Below, in pieces: positions 5,784-6,271 of a DNA stretch of 6,271 bases. The notes below the pieces were generated by a model, which worked only from the letters and a program-made list of their open reading frames with translations, did not search any database and was not told the origin of the DNA. Source of the stretch: CAZBUH01 sp964495095 (GTDB taxonomy: Bacteria; Bacillota; Clostridia; Oscillospirales; Oscillospiraceae); NCBI GenBank assembly GCA_964495095.1, contig CAZBUH010000104.1, positions 1 to 6,271 of the forward strand, read 5' to 3'. The position numbers and the translations under genes were made by a program. How positions within the stretch are numbered: the stretch's first letter is position 1; the number at the start of each line of letters is the position of its first letter.

Positions 5784-5792
5784 TGATTTTCT

Positions 5793-6044
5793 ATGTCAAA
5801 AAGGGGAATGGCCCGTCCTGAATGGACTCATGTAAAACCTGAAAATGAGGTGCCGCCCGTACCCGAGCTTCAGGGCGGCGCGAAGCGCAGCAAGGAAAAG
5901 GCAAACCCCATAATCGCCGGCACAAATAAGGTCTATCACACCGAAAGGCCGATTTCCGGCGCATATTCGGCCATAGACACGGACCTTGCCAGGGATAACC
6001 TGGAAAACGATATCCCGGCGGCGGACCTTGAGGACCTTAAATAA
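5793..6044 (+). CDS. Small hypothetical protein, 83 residues, Pro-rich and charged
   Basis: I do not recognise the function. The gene is supported by GAGGTGA six bases before the ATG, by its place after tyrA, and by a strong terminator 42 bp after its stop codon. The protein has no signal peptide, membrane segment or cysteine. A basic, Pro-rich N-terminal half includes ARPEW (7-11) and VPPVPELQ (20-27), then AKRSKEKANPIIAGT (30-44). The C-terminal part contains KVYHTERP (46-53) and an acidic, probably helical end (62-83). The composition suggests a largely disordered cytoplasmic protein that might fold on binding a partner. Codon use resembles that of tyrA. No independent promoter was found, so read-through from tyrA is the simplest source of its transcript. 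Translation may be controlled by the upstream hairpin. Confidence 0.75.
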   Translation: MSKRGMARPEWTHVKPENEVPPVPELQGGAKRSKEKANPIIAGTNKVYHTERPISGAYSAIDTDLARDNLENDIPAADLEDLK

Positions 6045-6086
6045 GCGGAGGAAAAAGCGTCGGCCGAAAAACTTTTGAGGAATATG

Positions 6087-6127
6087 AAAATAAATTCTCC
6101 GGCAGGAAATGCCGGAGAATTTATTTT
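6087..6127. terminator. Shared bidirectional intrinsic terminator
   Basis: A perfect 18-bp stem (6087-6104 with 6110-6127) closes a GGAAA loop. The core CTCCGGCA is GC-rich, and the outer part reads as U-rich (ATTTATTTT) at the 3' side on both strands. On the plus strand it ends the tyrA and small-gene unit; on the minus strand it follows directly after the 3' end of the RNase P RNA. Confidence 0.92.
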
Positions 6128-6271
6128 GCCAGCCAGTCTGTAAGCCGGGTTCTGTATTTGACGGCCATCTATCTAAGCCCGGCGTTGCCGCCGGGCTTCA
6201 GCCATAGGAGGGGACGGCCGGGCAAGCCGTAATGTCCCCAATGTTGCTCCGGATAGAGTTTACAGCGCCGG
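6128..6271 (-). ncRNA. rnpB: RNase P RNA (A-type), 3' part, cut by window edge
   Basis: This is the catalytic RNA of RNase P, which trims 5' leaders from precursor tRNAs. Read on the minus strand, the region contains GTAAACTCTATCCGGAGCAA, the near-universal ACAGAACCCGGCTTA close to the 3' end (6141-6155, the P4 3' strand region), and TAGATAGATGGCCGTC before it. A 10-bp stem with a GCAA tetraloop (6175-6198) fits P18 of A-type RNAs, whose GNRA loop docks into P8. GACTGGCTGGC (6128-6138) should be the 3' strand of P1, so the mature end is near 6128, though the exact base is uncertain. The 5' portion lies beyond 6271. The stretch corresponding to L15 (6201-6209) lacks the usual GGU. Confidence 0.95.

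Noticed and set aside
6084..6143. 19-codon frame starting at ATG 6084 after GAGG
   Set aside because: The spacing to GAGG is only three bases, and the frame consists mostly of the terminator stem and the end of rnpB.

Overview
The window looks like a chromosomal segment from a Gram-positive anaerobe of the Clostridia (Bacillota), probably a gut-type Oscillospiraceae or Christensenellales relative. The signs are consensus sigma-A promoters, strong AAGGAG-type ribosome binding sites, a MacB/FtsX-type ABC exporter with a very large permease, a zinc-ribbon membrane protein with a Pro/Thr spacer, a stand-alone TyrA, and an A-type RNase P RNA. The taxonomy is inference; no 16S or other marker gene is present.

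Positions 1-920 hold a sigma-A promoter (80-108), a palindromic operator-like site just downstream of it (123-140), and an ABC ATPase gene (204-920). A 909-residue permease gene (936-3665) follows after 15 bp. Together they form a two-gene exporter operon, probably controlled by a repressor encoded outside the window. The permease has eight predicted membrane segments in two duplicated halves. Its first outer domain carries a long acidic helical insert in which Phe and then Tyr recur at every fourth residue. This is the most unusual protein feature here. A 14-bp hairpin (3725-3756) separates the operon from a convergent gene.

The convergent minus-strand gene (3822-4496) encodes a zinc-ribbon protein: a CxxC/CxxC ribbon, one membrane anchor, nine 8-residue APTPxPTI repeats made by a 24-bp minisatellite, and a C-terminal His/Cys module. 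It has a perfect-consensus promoter (4573-4601). The 341-bp gap before the next gene contains this promoter, a GC-rich stem and a plausible extended -10 promoter for tyrA, but no convincing gene.

On the plus strand come tyrA (prephenate dehydrogenase, 4838-5719) and a small 83-residue protein of unknown function (5793-6044). Between them is a long hairpin that can mask the ribosome binding site of the small gene. An 18-bp perfect bidirectional terminator (6087-6127) ends this unit and also ends rnpB (RNase P RNA), which enters from the right edge on the minus strand and is incomplete. The part of rnpB that should form loop L15 seems to lack the usual GGU that binds the tRNA CCA end.

The exporter, zinc-ribbon protein, TyrA and RNase P RNA appear to be functionally independent neighbours. 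I see no CRISPR array, transposase, tRNA gene or phage gene. No complete new multi-gene system is evident. The best leads are the aromatic-ladder permease, the small unknown protein behind its hairpin, and the atypical rnpB loop.
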